From positions 3,609,001-3,673,000 of the forward strand of contig NZ_CP120683.1 in the NCBI RefSeq assembly GCF_030506325.1: DNA of 64,000 nucleotides. The letters run 5' to 3'. The position numbers and the translations under genes were made by a program. Under the pieces are notes generated by a model. The model did no database searches. It worked only from the letters and a program-made list of their open reading frames with translations, and was not told the origin of the DNA. This stretch comes from Tunicatimonas pelagia. GTDB taxonomy: Bacteria > Bacteroidota > Bacteroidia > Cytophagales > Cyclobacteriaceae. Shown here piece by piece: positions 34,558 to 43,114 of the stretch. Position 1 is the stretch's first letter, and each line of letters begins with the position of its first letter.

Positions 34558-35778
34558 ATGCATATTCTTTATGTTCACCAGTACTTTAAAACTCCCGAAG
34601 AAGGAGGAGCCATACGATCATACTACTTGGCTAAGGGGCTGGTTGATGCCGGACATAAGGTAACGGTGCTCACTTCTCATAATGAGCTAACTTATAAGAA
34701 AATGCTGGTAGACGGTATTTTTGTACACTATCTGCCGGTTCCCTACACGCAAAATTTCTCAAAGTGGAAGCGCATTCAAGCCTTTTTGTGGTTTGTCTGG
34801 TACGCTTGCCGAAAAGCACCGCTGTTTAAAAACGTAGATCGGGTGTACGCGACTTCTACTCCGCTTACGGTAGGTTTAATTGCTGGGTACTATCGCTGGC
34901 GGTACGCTATTCCTTTTCTGTTTGAGGTTCGAGACCTGTGGCCCGAAGCTCCTATTCAGATGGGCGTTTTCCGAAACCGCTGGCTTCAGCGCTATCTTCG
35001 CCGCTGGGAAAAGCGCATTTATCAGCAAGCTGAGGCACTAGTGGCTTTATCACCCGATATTGAGCGACACATTCGGCGTATTGTGCCCCATAAACCGATC
35101 TACCTGATTCCCAACATGGCGGATTGTCAGTTCTTTCGCAAATCGGAACGTAATATTTACCACGAGGTACAGTTCGAGGTAGAAAATAAGTTTGTGGTCA
35201 CGTACTTCGGAGCCATTGGCAAGGTAAACCAGCTAGATTATTTGCTAGATGCGGCGGAGGCTTGTCAGCGTAAAGGATTAGCAGAAGTGCAGTTTCTGGT
35301 AGTGGGGCAGGGCAGTGAACTACCGCACCTGAAGAAGTCGACCGAAGAACGAGCAATTACCAATATTACTTTTGTTGACCATCAAAATAAATACGGCTTG
35401 CTGTCGGTACTCAATATTACCGATGCACTGTATATCTCGTTTGCCAACCACCCGGTTTTGCAGGCAGGTAGTCCTAACAAATTTTTTGATGCGCTGGCTG
35501 CCGGAAAAATGTGCATTACCAACACCGCTGGTTGGATTGCCCAGTTAATAGAAGATAACCACTGTGGATTTTACGCTCCGCCCCAATACCCCGAAAAGTT
35601 AGTAGCCCAGCTTGCTCCTTTTGTTACGGATCGAACCTTGCTAGAAATCTGCCAGCGTAATGCTCGGGATTTAGCCGAGCGGGAGTTTAGCCGAGAAAAG
35701 CAAGTTACAGTTCTGCGTAATATACTAGAACCTTCTCGTCCGCCAGTAGAAGCTACGGCCTGTACTTCGCTTGTATAA
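34558..35778 (+). CDS. WbuB-like GT4 glycosyltransferase
   Basis: The 406-residue protein starts with HILYVHQYFKTPEEGGAIRSYYLAKGL, the typical opening of the WbuB subgroup of GT4. It has LFEVRDLWPEAPIQMGV (about residue 120), VVTYFGAIGKVNQLDYLLDA (about residue 215) and a late AGSPNKFFDALAAGKMCI block, which replaces the strict E-x7-E. WbuB-like enzymes transfer N-acetyl-L-fucosamine in O-antigen synthesis, but specificity here is unknown. It is about 9 kb from the main polysaccharide locus and beside asnB. Its end overlaps convergent gldB by 26 bases. Confidence 0.88.
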   Translation: MHILYVHQYFKTPEEGGAIRSYYLAKGLVDAGHKVTVLTSHNELTYKKMLVDGIFVHYLPVPYTQNFSKWKRIQAFLWFVWYACRKAPLFKNVDRVYATSTPLTVGLIAGYYRWRYAIPFLFEVRDLWPEAPIQMGVFRNRWLQRYLRRWEKRIYQQAEALVALSPDIERHIRRIVPHKPIYLIPNMADCQFFRKSERNIYHEVQFEVENKFVVTYFGAIGKVNQLDYLLDAAEACQRKGLAEVQFLVVGQGSELPHLKKSTEERAITNITFVDHQNKYGLLSVLNITDALYISFANHPVLQAGSPNKFFDALAAGKMCITNTAGWIAQLIEDNHCGFYAPPQYPEKLVAQLAPFVTDRTLLEICQRNARDLAEREFSREKQVTVLRNILEPSRPPVEATACTSLV

Positions 35779-36745
35779 AAATCTGGCGAGCATCGCCTTT
35801 CTGCATCACTTGAGGTAGGTCTTGGTCAGTTCTCTGGCTGTAATTCTGGATAATTTGCCAACCCAGCCAGCGACCCACTCGTCCCGGAACCTTCGCATTA
35901 ATTTCTACTACGCTCGGTCGTTCTCCTACGTAACGTGGTATCACAGTATGGCTGGTTTCGTACAGCAGCTCGTTATCAATAAAGTGCGACCATATCATTT
36001 TTGTATTCTCGGTAACGATGTTCATTCCTACCCCATCGTAGCCCGCAATAAGAGTATCGGGTAGGCAAGGCATCACCTGCTGCATAAAGTAGTAGCTCTT
36101 ACCGTAGTAAATCATTTCGGCTAGCAGACTGTTATCTTCCCTATTCGTATTGTTGAATTTATCGGAGAGAATCATCATACTACTGGGAACAATGTATTCC
36201 GGCCGATAGCGCGTAAGCATGTAATCGTGTGTCTGAGGGCGAAAGCGTGCTCCATCACCCAAGAAAAAATCTAGGCTAATTACAATCAGGTTATCGCTTA
36301 CTAACAAATCACTCCCCAAGCTACCCAGTCCGGTAAAGGTGGTGTAAATCTGGGGTGGCTGAAAGTTAGGGTAGTAATACTTTATGTGCCGAAAGGCTTG
36401 CTCAAAGTCGGTTTCCAGGCTCTCGATATTAGAAAATACCGATTTAGTCTGTTGATAAAGCGTATCAATATACGGGTCTTGAATGATGCGAAAATATTCT
36501 TGGTAAAAAAGCGAATCTTCGGCAGTTCCGCTTAAATTCGCGTATCGTTGCCGATATTGGGTGTGAGGTTGGAATAGTTCACGAAGTTCGGCTGAAGACT
36601 GAGCCGAGAATATTTTATCTTCCAGACGAATGATCTCCACATCAACGGAAATATCCGATACGTCTACTTCGTTAGAACAATAATCCGGTTGGCACGAACA
36701 CATAAGCGCGAGCAACGATAACAGATACATGAAATTCAGGCGCAT
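35753..36745 (-). CDS. gldB: Gliding motility lipoprotein GldB
   Basis: The 330-residue protein has a lipoprotein signal with lipobox near Cys18 and the GldB features: an early VEIIRLEDKIFSAQS segment, YTTFTGLGSLGSDLLVSDNLIVISLDFFLG (about residue 150), and a late GRWLGWQIIQNYSQR near residue 297. GldB is required for gliding in Flavobacterium and is tied to the T9SS/gliding apparatus. It has a protease-like (DUF2268 / HEXXH-type) relation, but here the catalytic His-Glu pair is not visible. Start and the barrel gene at 36796 are divergent. Confidence 0.93.
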   Translation of the reverse strand: MRLNFMYLLSLLALMCSCQPDYCSNEVDVSDISVDVEIIRLEDKIFSAQSSAELRELFQPHTQYRQRYANLSGTAEDSLFYQEYFRIIQDPYIDTLYQQTKSVFSNIESLETDFEQAFRHIKYYYPNFQPPQIYTTFTGLGSLGSDLLVSDNLIVISLDFFLGDGARFRPQTHDYMLTRYRPEYIVPSSMMILSDKFNNTNREDNSLLAEMIYYGKSYYFMQQVMPCLPDTLIAGYDGVGMNIVTENTKMIWSHFIDNELLYETSHTVIPRYVGERPSVVEINAKVPGRVGRWLGWQIIQNYSQRTDQDLPQVMQKGDARQIFIQAKYRP

Positions 36746-36795
36746 AAAAAGCTACTTTGTTGGGAAAACGGATTATTCCTCAAAATAATTTATTG

Positions 36796-37419
36796 ATGGT
36801 ACAATACATTCTGCTACTATTTTTCAGTTTTTCTTACATCAGCTCTCAGGCTCAGGTAAAATTAGGTTTACAGCTATCCCCTACCCTCAGTTTTAATCGG
36901 CTCGATGATGATGAAGCCCTCTCGGAGTTTGATAATGATGGCGTAGGCGGGCGGCTGATTGCGGGAGCTTTGGTTGACTACATGTTTCAGGAAAACTACT
37001 ATGTTTCTAGTGGTCTCTTTTTTGTTCCCAAACGAGTTGGAATCAGGAACCGGACTACCGGCACGGAGGAAGCGTATCGGCTGCATTGCATCCAACTACC
37101 GGCTACGGCTAAACTGTTTACGAATGAGATTGCCCTAGATGTCCGCCTTTACTTTCAAGCAGGTTTTGCCTTAGATATTAAAATTTTGGAAGATAATTTG
37201 AGCGATGATCCGCAATTTATTTCGGAGTTTCGTCCGGTAGACGCATCCCTTTTACTGGGTACCGGAGCCGAATACCGACTTGGGTACAATACCATTTTGT
37301 TCGGAGGCTTTAGTTATCGCCGAGGGTTAGGCAATGTAGTGCGCTCTACCGATGCCAACGTAGGCGACGTTGTTATCAAAAATGATCTCTTTAGCCTGGA
37401 TATGGGAATCAAGTTTTAA
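36796..37419 (+). CDS. Outer-membrane beta-barrel (PorT-like) protein
   Basis: I prefer the ATG at 36796 over a TTG at 36757 because it opens directly into a signal peptide (MVQYILLLFFSFSYISSQA). The 207-residue mature protein shows the alternating pattern of an 8-stranded barrel with GLQLSPTLSFNRL near the N-terminus, many aromatic strand ends and a terminal SLDMGIKF. This matches the outer-membrane beta-barrel family PF13568, which includes PorT. A T9SS role is possible next to gldB but not shown. It is divergent from gldB. Confidence 0.85.
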   Translation: MVQYILLLFFSFSYISSQAQVKLGLQLSPTLSFNRLDDDEALSEFDNDGVGGRLIAGALVDYMFQENYYVSSGLFFVPKRVGIRNRTTGTEEAYRLHCIQLPATAKLFTNEIALDVRLYFQAGFALDIKILEDNLSDDPQFISEFRPVDASLLLGTGAEYRLGYNTILFGGFSYRRGLGNVVRSTDANVGDVVIKNDLFSLDMGIKF

Positions 37420-37573
37420 CTACTGTCTGGTAGTTTTGTTTATCAATTTTCTGTTATTTTTTGACTAAAGGATTCATGATTTAGTAATAAATCTCGATTG
37501 GTAGAATATTGAGTTGTCATTAGTTTAACTCCTTCATTATCAGGAGATCAACTTACATAAACCAATTACACCT

Positions 37574-40500
37574 ATGAATCGAATTTTTCCTCTATCTTTT
37601 GCTTTTTTATGCTGCTTACTATTTCAAATTTCTGCTTTCGGGCAAGATTTGCAGCTTTTAGGAACATACCAAACCGGAATTTTTGATAATGGCGGAGCGG
37701 AGATCCCATCCTACGATCCCGGTACACAACGGCTCTTTTTAACCAACGGAGCTAACAGGGCAGTCGACGTTCTTGACTTAAGTGATCCGTCTCAACCAAC
37801 GCTACTTTTTTCTTTCGACGTGGGGGGAGTGTTACCCGGAGCCGGAATTACTAGTATCGCTGCTCAAGAAGGACTAGTTGCTGTTACGGCTGAAGATGAA
37901 GACGGTAACGGCAATGTCGTTTTCTTCGATGCCGATCTGAGCGAAAATCCTACTGAAGCCAAAGCTATTGTTCCGGTGGGGAGCCTACCCGATATGCTTA
38001 TCTTCACCCCCGACGGAACCCAGGTGCTGGTAGCCAACGAGGGCGAACCTGCCGACGATGGCACTGATCCCGAAGGGTCGGTTAGTATCATTCAAGTCAG
38101 TGATTTTTCGGTAGCGACCGTAAACTTTAAAAAGTTCAACGATCAGCGAACCGCTTTAGTCAACAAAGGGATCCGCATTTTTGAGTACGCCGAAAGCGTA
38201 GCCCAAGATTTGGAACCCGAAGGCATCGCAATCTCACCCGATGGAACCCAAGCCTTAGTCGCTTTGCAGGAAAATAATGCCGTAGCGGTAATTGATATCG
38301 CTACTCAAGAAGCCGTGGATATTCTTCCGCTAGGTTACAAAGACCATAATTCAGGACAGCCCCACCTAGATTTGTACGAATTTGATGAACCCGCGCTGGA
38401 CGAAGACCAAGGAATCTCGTTCGGAGGTTTGTCGGCACTATTCTACGAGGGTGAAAATGGCGACGGACGCTATCAATTTATTACCGTGCCCGACCGTGGC
38501 CCTAACGGTAACCCGACTGATGTTACCGATGCGGATGGAAACGAAGTACGGGTGCGCCCCTTCCTCATTCCGGATTACCAAGCTCAAATTATTCGCTTTG
38601 AAGTAGACACGCACTCTGGCAAAGTAAAAGTGCTGGAGAAAATTGATCTGACCCGAGCCGATGGCACACCCATTTCCGGCTTACCCAATATTCCCGGAGT
38701 AGATGAAGTTCCGGCTCAACCCGTAGATCATCCGGCTGACTTTACCGACGCTGATGGCAATAACTTCAAACTATTGGAATACGACGAGTTTGGAGCAGAC
38801 TTGGAAGGAATTGTCGTTAACCCGGGTGATGATACCTACTGGATGGTGGATGAGTACCGCCCGGCGATCTACCATTTCGGCATCGACGGAAAACTAATCG
38901 ACCGCATTGTTCCTGAAGGTACAGCCGCTTTAGCCGGAGAAGCCGAAGGCACTTTTGGTACGGAAACACTACCAGTCGCTTACAACAACCGTCGTCGCAA
39001 CCGAGGTTTTGAAGCTATGGCGTTGGATACCGACCAAGGAATTTTGTACGCCTTCATCCAAACCCCGCTTTCTAATCCTGACCGGGCTACCGGAGATGCT
39101 TCTACGGTTATCCGCATGATTGGAGTGAACCCCGCTACCGGAGAACCCGTAGCTGAGTACGTATACCTTTTGGAGAAACCAGCGTTCCGCACCGGCAATG
39201 TAGACAAAATGGGCGATGCGGTTTACGATCCGGCTACCAAACGCTTTTACACTATTGAGCGGGACTCGGGTGCCGAACCTACCAACAAAAAATTTATCTT
39301 TGAGATTGATCTGACTGGGGCCACTAATATATTAGGCACCGCTTTATCCGAAGCTACTTCCGGAAAGACACTGGAGTCACTAACCGCAGACGAATTAAAA
39401 GCAGAGGGCATTATGCCTATTTTCAAGCGAAAAGTATTGAACTTGCCTTCTATCGGATACCTACCCAGCGACAAGCCCGAAGGATTAGCCTTGCTGCCTG
39501 ACGGAAAATTAGCTGTATTAAACGATAACGATTTTGGGCTAGAAGGCCCTGATTTAGCCACTGTGGGTTTAGGAATTATTTCGTTTGATGAGAAGCTAAA
39601 TGCCTTTGATGCTAGCGATAGAGACGATGCTATCAATATCGCATCCTGGCCAACACTGGGCATGTATCAGCCCGATGGCATTGCGTCTTTTATGGTTAAT
39701 GGACAGACGTACTACGTAACTGCTAACGAAGGCGATGCCCGAGAGTACGATTTCTACGAAGAAGAAGAACGAGTAGGCGATGAAAACTACATGCTTGACC
39801 CAATGGCATTCCCCGAGGCCGAAATGCTAAAGATGGAAGAAAATCTGGGACGACTGGATGCCACGCTGGAAAATGGTGATTTGGACGGCGATGGCGATTA
39901 CGATCGTATCTTTTCCTACGGTGCTCGCTCATTTACTATTTGGGATGCCTTTGGTAATTTAGTTTATGACAGTGGCGACGATTTTGAGCAAATTACTGCT
40001 CACGAACTTCCCGATTTTTTTAATAGCACGAACGATGAGGCTAAATTTGATAGCCGCAGCGATGCCAAAGGCCCCGAGCCGGAAGGAGTTGCTGTCGGTA
40101 TGGTCAACCGTAAGATGTACGCTTTCGTTGGGCTAGAGCGCGTAGGTGGCATTATGATGTACGATATAAGTAACCCTATGAAGCCAGCGTTTGCCACCTA
40201 CATTAACAACCGCAACTTTGAGGTAGAACAAGAACTACCCGAAGCCGGCGACTTAGCACCTGAGGGACTGTTATTTATCTCAGCGGAAGATAGTCCGACT
40301 GGTTCGCCACTACTGGTGGTAGCGAATGAAGTTAGTGGCTCCACTTCGGTGTACAGTGTTCAGGCCCCGCCTGCCGTCACTAAGTTTGTGCTGGTAAATG
40401 CCAAAACTGATCAAGACATTAAAGAAATCTCCGAGGGAGAAACGTTGGTACTAGCCGATTTGTCTCCGCATAAATTCAACGTTCGGGCTGAAGTAGCCGG

Positions 40501-41707
40501 GCACACCCAAAGTGTAGTCTTCGAACTAAACGGCCAGAAAGTTCAGCCTCAGAATGCGGCTCCTTACGCGCTGTTTGGCGACGATGATGGGGACTATCGT
40601 AGTGATGGGGATGCTTTTCGGCCCGGAAGCTTTTCTTTAACCGCAACTCCCTACACCGGGCGTACTGGAACGGGCGTGATGGGTACTCCGCTTAGCATCA
40701 ATTTTGAGATCGTTAAGAGCAACACTATCGTGGATATTGCCACCCGTACCGAAGATTTCAGCATACTGGTGGATGCCGTTCTTAAAGCCGACTTAGCGGG
40801 TGCGTTGTCTTCACCCGGGCCGTTTACCGTATTTGCTCCTACCAACGCTGCTTTTGAAAAGTTGCTCACGGCGCTGGGTATTCACGATATTACCGAGTTG
40901 GACAAGCAGTTACTAACGGACGTACTGCTCTATCACGTAGTAGCTGGAAAAGTGCTTTCAACCAATTTGTCCGACGGGCTAATGACGGAAACGCTACTGG
41001 GTGCCTCGGTAAAATTCTCAGTCAATGGGATGATTGAAGTAAACGAAGCTACCGTAGGCCCTGCTGACATTCTGGCTTCCAATGGAGTAATTCACGTGAT
41101 TGATGAAGTGCTACTCCCCCCAAGTATGATTACCCAGTTCGTGCTGGTAGATGCGGAAACCAATCAAGATATTATGACACTGGAAGAAGGTGCTGAAATT
41201 AAACTGGCCGAGCTGCCTACTACGAAGCTCAATGTGCGGGCTGATGTAGTAGGATTGGTAACCAGTGTAATATTCAAGCTGAATGATCGCACGTTCCAAA
41301 CCCAGAATGCTGCTCCTTTCGCCCTATTTAGTGACGATGATGGGGATTACCGAGTAGGAGAACTTCCAGTAGGTTCTCATACGCTAACCGCTACTCCTTA
41401 CACCAGCCGTAGTGCCACCGGACTGCCCGGAACTGTGCTCAGTGTTTCGTTTATGGTAACTGACGATATGGCAATGAGTGCTTCTCCGGTACCTGCCAAC
41501 CAGCAAGTTCGCTTACAGCTAACGAATGAGAAAGAAAGTATCCGTTCTTTTGTACTGATGAACCAGCAGGGAATGCCGTATCAAATGGAAGATATCACTC
41601 CGGCTCAGGGAGTTGATGTAGATTTAAGTGGCTATCAGCCGGGTATTTATCTCATCAAAGTAGTTACCGACCGGGGAAGCTATCTTAAACGAATAGTAAA
41701 AGAATAA
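37574..41707 (+). CDS. T9SS-secreted choice-of-anchor I protein with inserted phytase/esterase-like domain and FAS1 domain
   Basis: This 1377-residue protein has a signal peptide ending near FGQ. The choice-of-anchor I beta-propeller region (about residues 27-280) contains DMLIFTPDGTQVLVANEGEPADDG and is interrupted by an esterase-like-activity-of-phytase block (about 280-640, ISFGGLSALFYEGENGDG and DGRYQFITVPDRGPNG). The propeller resumes to about 930. Two related beta domains (about 936-1047 and 1186-1297) flank a fasciclin FAS1 domain (about 1050-1180, FTVFAPTNAAFEKLL). The end is a T9SS type A sorting domain (GIYLIKVVTDRGSYLKRIVKE). It is surface-exposed or secreted; the catalytic activity is unproven. 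Confidence 0.9.
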   Translation: MNRIFPLSFAFLCCLLFQISAFGQDLQLLGTYQTGIFDNGGAEIPSYDPGTQRLFLTNGANRAVDVLDLSDPSQPTLLFSFDVGGVLPGAGITSIAAQEGLVAVTAEDEDGNGNVVFFDADLSENPTEAKAIVPVGSLPDMLIFTPDGTQVLVANEGEPADDGTDPEGSVSIIQVSDFSVATVNFKKFNDQRTALVNKGIRIFEYAESVAQDLEPEGIAISPDGTQALVALQENNAVAVIDIATQEAVDILPLGYKDHNSGQPHLDLYEFDEPALDEDQGISFGGLSALFYEGENGDGRYQFITVPDRGPNGNPTDVTDADGNEVRVRPFLIPDYQAQIIRFEVDTHSGKVKVLEKIDLTRADGTPISGLPNIPGVDEVPAQPVDHPADFTDADGNNFKLLEYDEFGADLEGIVVNPGDDTYWMVDEYRPAIYHFGIDGKLIDRIVPEGTAALAGEAEGTFGTETLPVAYNNRRRNRGFEAMALDTDQGILYAFIQTPLSNPDRATGDASTVIRMIGVNPATGEPVAEYVYLLEKPAFRTGNVDKMGDAVYDPATKRFYTIERDSGAEPTNKKFIFEIDLTGATNILGTALSEATSGKTLESLTADELKAEGIMPIFKRKVLNLPSIGYLPSDKPEGLALLPDGKLAVLNDNDFGLEGPDLATVGLGIISFDEKLNAFDASDRDDAINIASWPTLGMYQPDGIASFMVNGQTYYVTANEGDAREYDFYEEEERVGDENYMLDPMAFPEAEMLKMEENLGRLDATLENGDLDGDGDYDRIFSYGARSFTIWDAFGNLVYDSGDDFEQITAHELPDFFNSTNDEAKFDSRSDAKGPEPEGVAVGMVNRKMYAFVGLERVGGIMMYDISNPMKPAFATYINNRNFEVEQELPEAGDLAPEGLLFISAEDSPTGSPLLVVANEVSGSTSVYSVQAPPAVTKFVLVNAKTDQDIKEISEGETLVLADLSPHKFNVRAEVAGHTQSVVFELNGQKVQPQNAAPYALFGDDDGDYRSDGDAFRPGSFSLTATPYTGRTGTGVMGTPLSINFEIVKSNTIVDIATRTEDFSILVDAVLKADLAGALSSPGPFTVFAPTNAAFEKLLTALGIHDITELDKQLLTDVLLYHVVAGKVLSTNLSDGLMTETLLGASVKFSVNGMIEVNEATVGPADILASNGVIHVIDEVLLPPSMITQFVLVDAETNQDIMTLEEGAEIKLAELPTTKLNVRADVVGLVTSVIFKLNDRTFQTQNAAPFALFSDDDGDYRVGELPVGSHTLTATPYTSRSATGLPGTVLSVSFMVTDDMAMSASPVPANQQVRLQLTNEKESIRSFVLMNQQGMPYQMEDITPAQGVDVDLSGYQPGIYLIKVVTDRGSYLKRIVKE

Positions 41708-41752
41708 AGGCGGTAAGAACTTGATGATTCATTAAGTACAGACTTTTATTTC

Positions 41753-41784
41753 AGGCGATGTAGTTTTTCTGCGTCGCCTTTTTG
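41753..41784 (+). terminator. Terminator after the giant secreted protein
   Basis: A stem AGGCGATG / CGTCGCCT (41753-41760 and 41772-41779, one wobble) with an 11-base loop is followed by a T-run, 46 bases after the stop codon at 41707. The rest of the 308-base gap to the next gene shows only AT-rich sequence and presumably its promoter. Confidence 0.75.
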
Positions 41785-42015
41785 TTGAGGTTGAGTCTGT
41801 TTTAATGCTTGTTATTCCGTTTTCTAATGCTTAGTTACCCATTTGTCCGCTAGCTGAACGGAAGGTAGCTCTGTAACTTTATCTTTTTGTCTGAGTTTAT
41901 ACAAATAGAAAAAACTAAATTTTTTAGAGTGATTTGCTCATAGGTTAGAGATAGCGAGTGAAACTATTTAGATACACTACGAACAAGTTCTCACTAATTA
42001 TTCAAACAATTTTTT

Positions 42016-42513
42016 ATGGCACGATCAGTAACAAAAACACAAGATAATCACTTTCAGAATATTCCTGATCTTAAGTGGGTAGACCGCATCACCCGAGTGA
42101 TGGACTCCAACTTCCGAGTACCAGGCACTAATTTTCGCTTCGGGCTAGACCCTATTCTGGGTTTAATTCCTGGTTTGGGGGATGCTACTTCGCTGGCAAT
42201 CTCCGGTGCCTTGGTGTACTATATGGCTAAACACGGGGCTAGCCGTAAAGTAGTAATTATGATGCTGGGTAATGTAGCCTTAGATGCTCTTTTCGGAAGC
42301 ATTCCGGTTCTGGGTAATCTCTTTGACTTCTTCTACAAAGCGAATACTCGAAACATTCGTTTGCTTAAACGACACTATGCCGAGAAAAAATACCAGGGGA
42401 AAGGCACGGGAATACTGATGGGGGTTGCCGCTACGATTATTGGTGTAATTGGGCTGTTAATCTACGGAACGTATGAACTAGTGTCATACCTGTCTACAGT
42501 GCAAATAGCATAA
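42016..42513 (+). CDS. DUF4112-family membrane protein
   Basis: The 165-residue protein has the DUF4112 core: DSNFRVPGTNFRFGLDPILGLIPGLGDATSLAIS (about residues 31-63) and VALDALFGSIPVLGNLFDFFYKANTRN (about residues 92-118). A C-terminal membrane helix lies near residues 136-160. The family is widespread in bacteria and has no known biochemical role. It ends with a strong terminator shared with the convergent lipoprotein gene. Confidence 0.92.
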   Translation: MARSVTKTQDNHFQNIPDLKWVDRITRVMDSNFRVPGTNFRFGLDPILGLIPGLGDATSLAISGALVYYMAKHGASRKVVIMMLGNVALDALFGSIPVLGNLFDFFYKANTRNIRLLKRHYAEKKYQGKGTGILMGVAATIIGVIGLLIYGTYELVSYLSTVQIA

Positions 42514-42545
42514 AAAAGCCGAAGGTGTTTCTTCCCTCGGCTTTA
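42512..42545. terminator. Bidirectional terminator
   Basis: A stem AAAGCCGA (42515-42522) / TCGGCTTT (42537-42544), extended by AGG/CCC-type pairs inside and flanked by A- and T-runs. It lies immediately after the DUF4112 stop and before the convergent lipoprotein stop at 42582, so it can serve both. Confidence 0.8.
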
Positions 42546-42581
42546 TAATCTTGGTTCCACGCTCGGAACGTTCGATTGCGA

Positions 42582-43112
42582 TTACTGCTGCTTCGTCATC
42601 TGAATAGTATATTCACCAATTCCCGCAAATCGCCCGGTGGAAGCACCCTCAAAATCAAATCGTATTGTCATAGTGCTTCCGTCAAAATTACTAATGCTAA
42701 AAGCAGCTACGGGAGATACGGCATTTAAAGTTACATCAGAAACATTGGTAGAGTCATTAGACGTCCAAGCCCAAGTTGCGCCACTGCCATCGCTAAAGTA
42801 GGTATCTGCTCCTTCGGATGAAAAACTCCCTGGTGCAAGATCGGTATTATTGTTTACAGCAAAAGTCATCGTAAGAGCCTGTAATTCCTGTTGGGCAGCA
42901 TCCTCAGTATCGGTTGGAGCAGTGATGTTATCATTGTTGCTAGCCCAAGTGCCTACCAAATCCCGAGCACGCTCTTGTTGGGCAGTTAGATCATTAGGGG
43001 TGGGGTTATCACCGCCGTCATCACCTTTACAGCTTGCTAAAACTACTAATGCTGATAGCAAGTAGGCTGGAAAGTATCGGCTTTGGAACAATGTTGAAAA
43101 TACGGTTCGCAT
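42582..43112 (-). CDS. Lipoprotein of unknown function
   Basis: The 176-residue protein has a lipoprotein signal ending LVVLASC (Cys28), then an acidic linker (KGDDGGDNPTPND) and a domain with LVGTWASNNDNI that resembles lipocalin-like GTW openings of small Bacteroidota lipoproteins. I do not recognise a named family. It follows the T9SS protein gene by two bases, so it is the second gene of that unit and probably lies on the same cell surface. Confidence 0.85.
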   Translation of the reverse strand: MRTVFSTLFQSRYFPAYLLSALVVLASCKGDDGGDNPTPNDLTAQQERARDLVGTWASNNDNITAPTDTEDAAQQELQALTMTFAVNNNTDLAPGSFSSEGADTYFSDGSGATWAWTSNDSTNVSDVTLNAVSPVAAFSISNFDGSTMTIRFDFEGASTGRFAGIGEYTIQMTKQQ

Positions 43113-43114
43113 AA

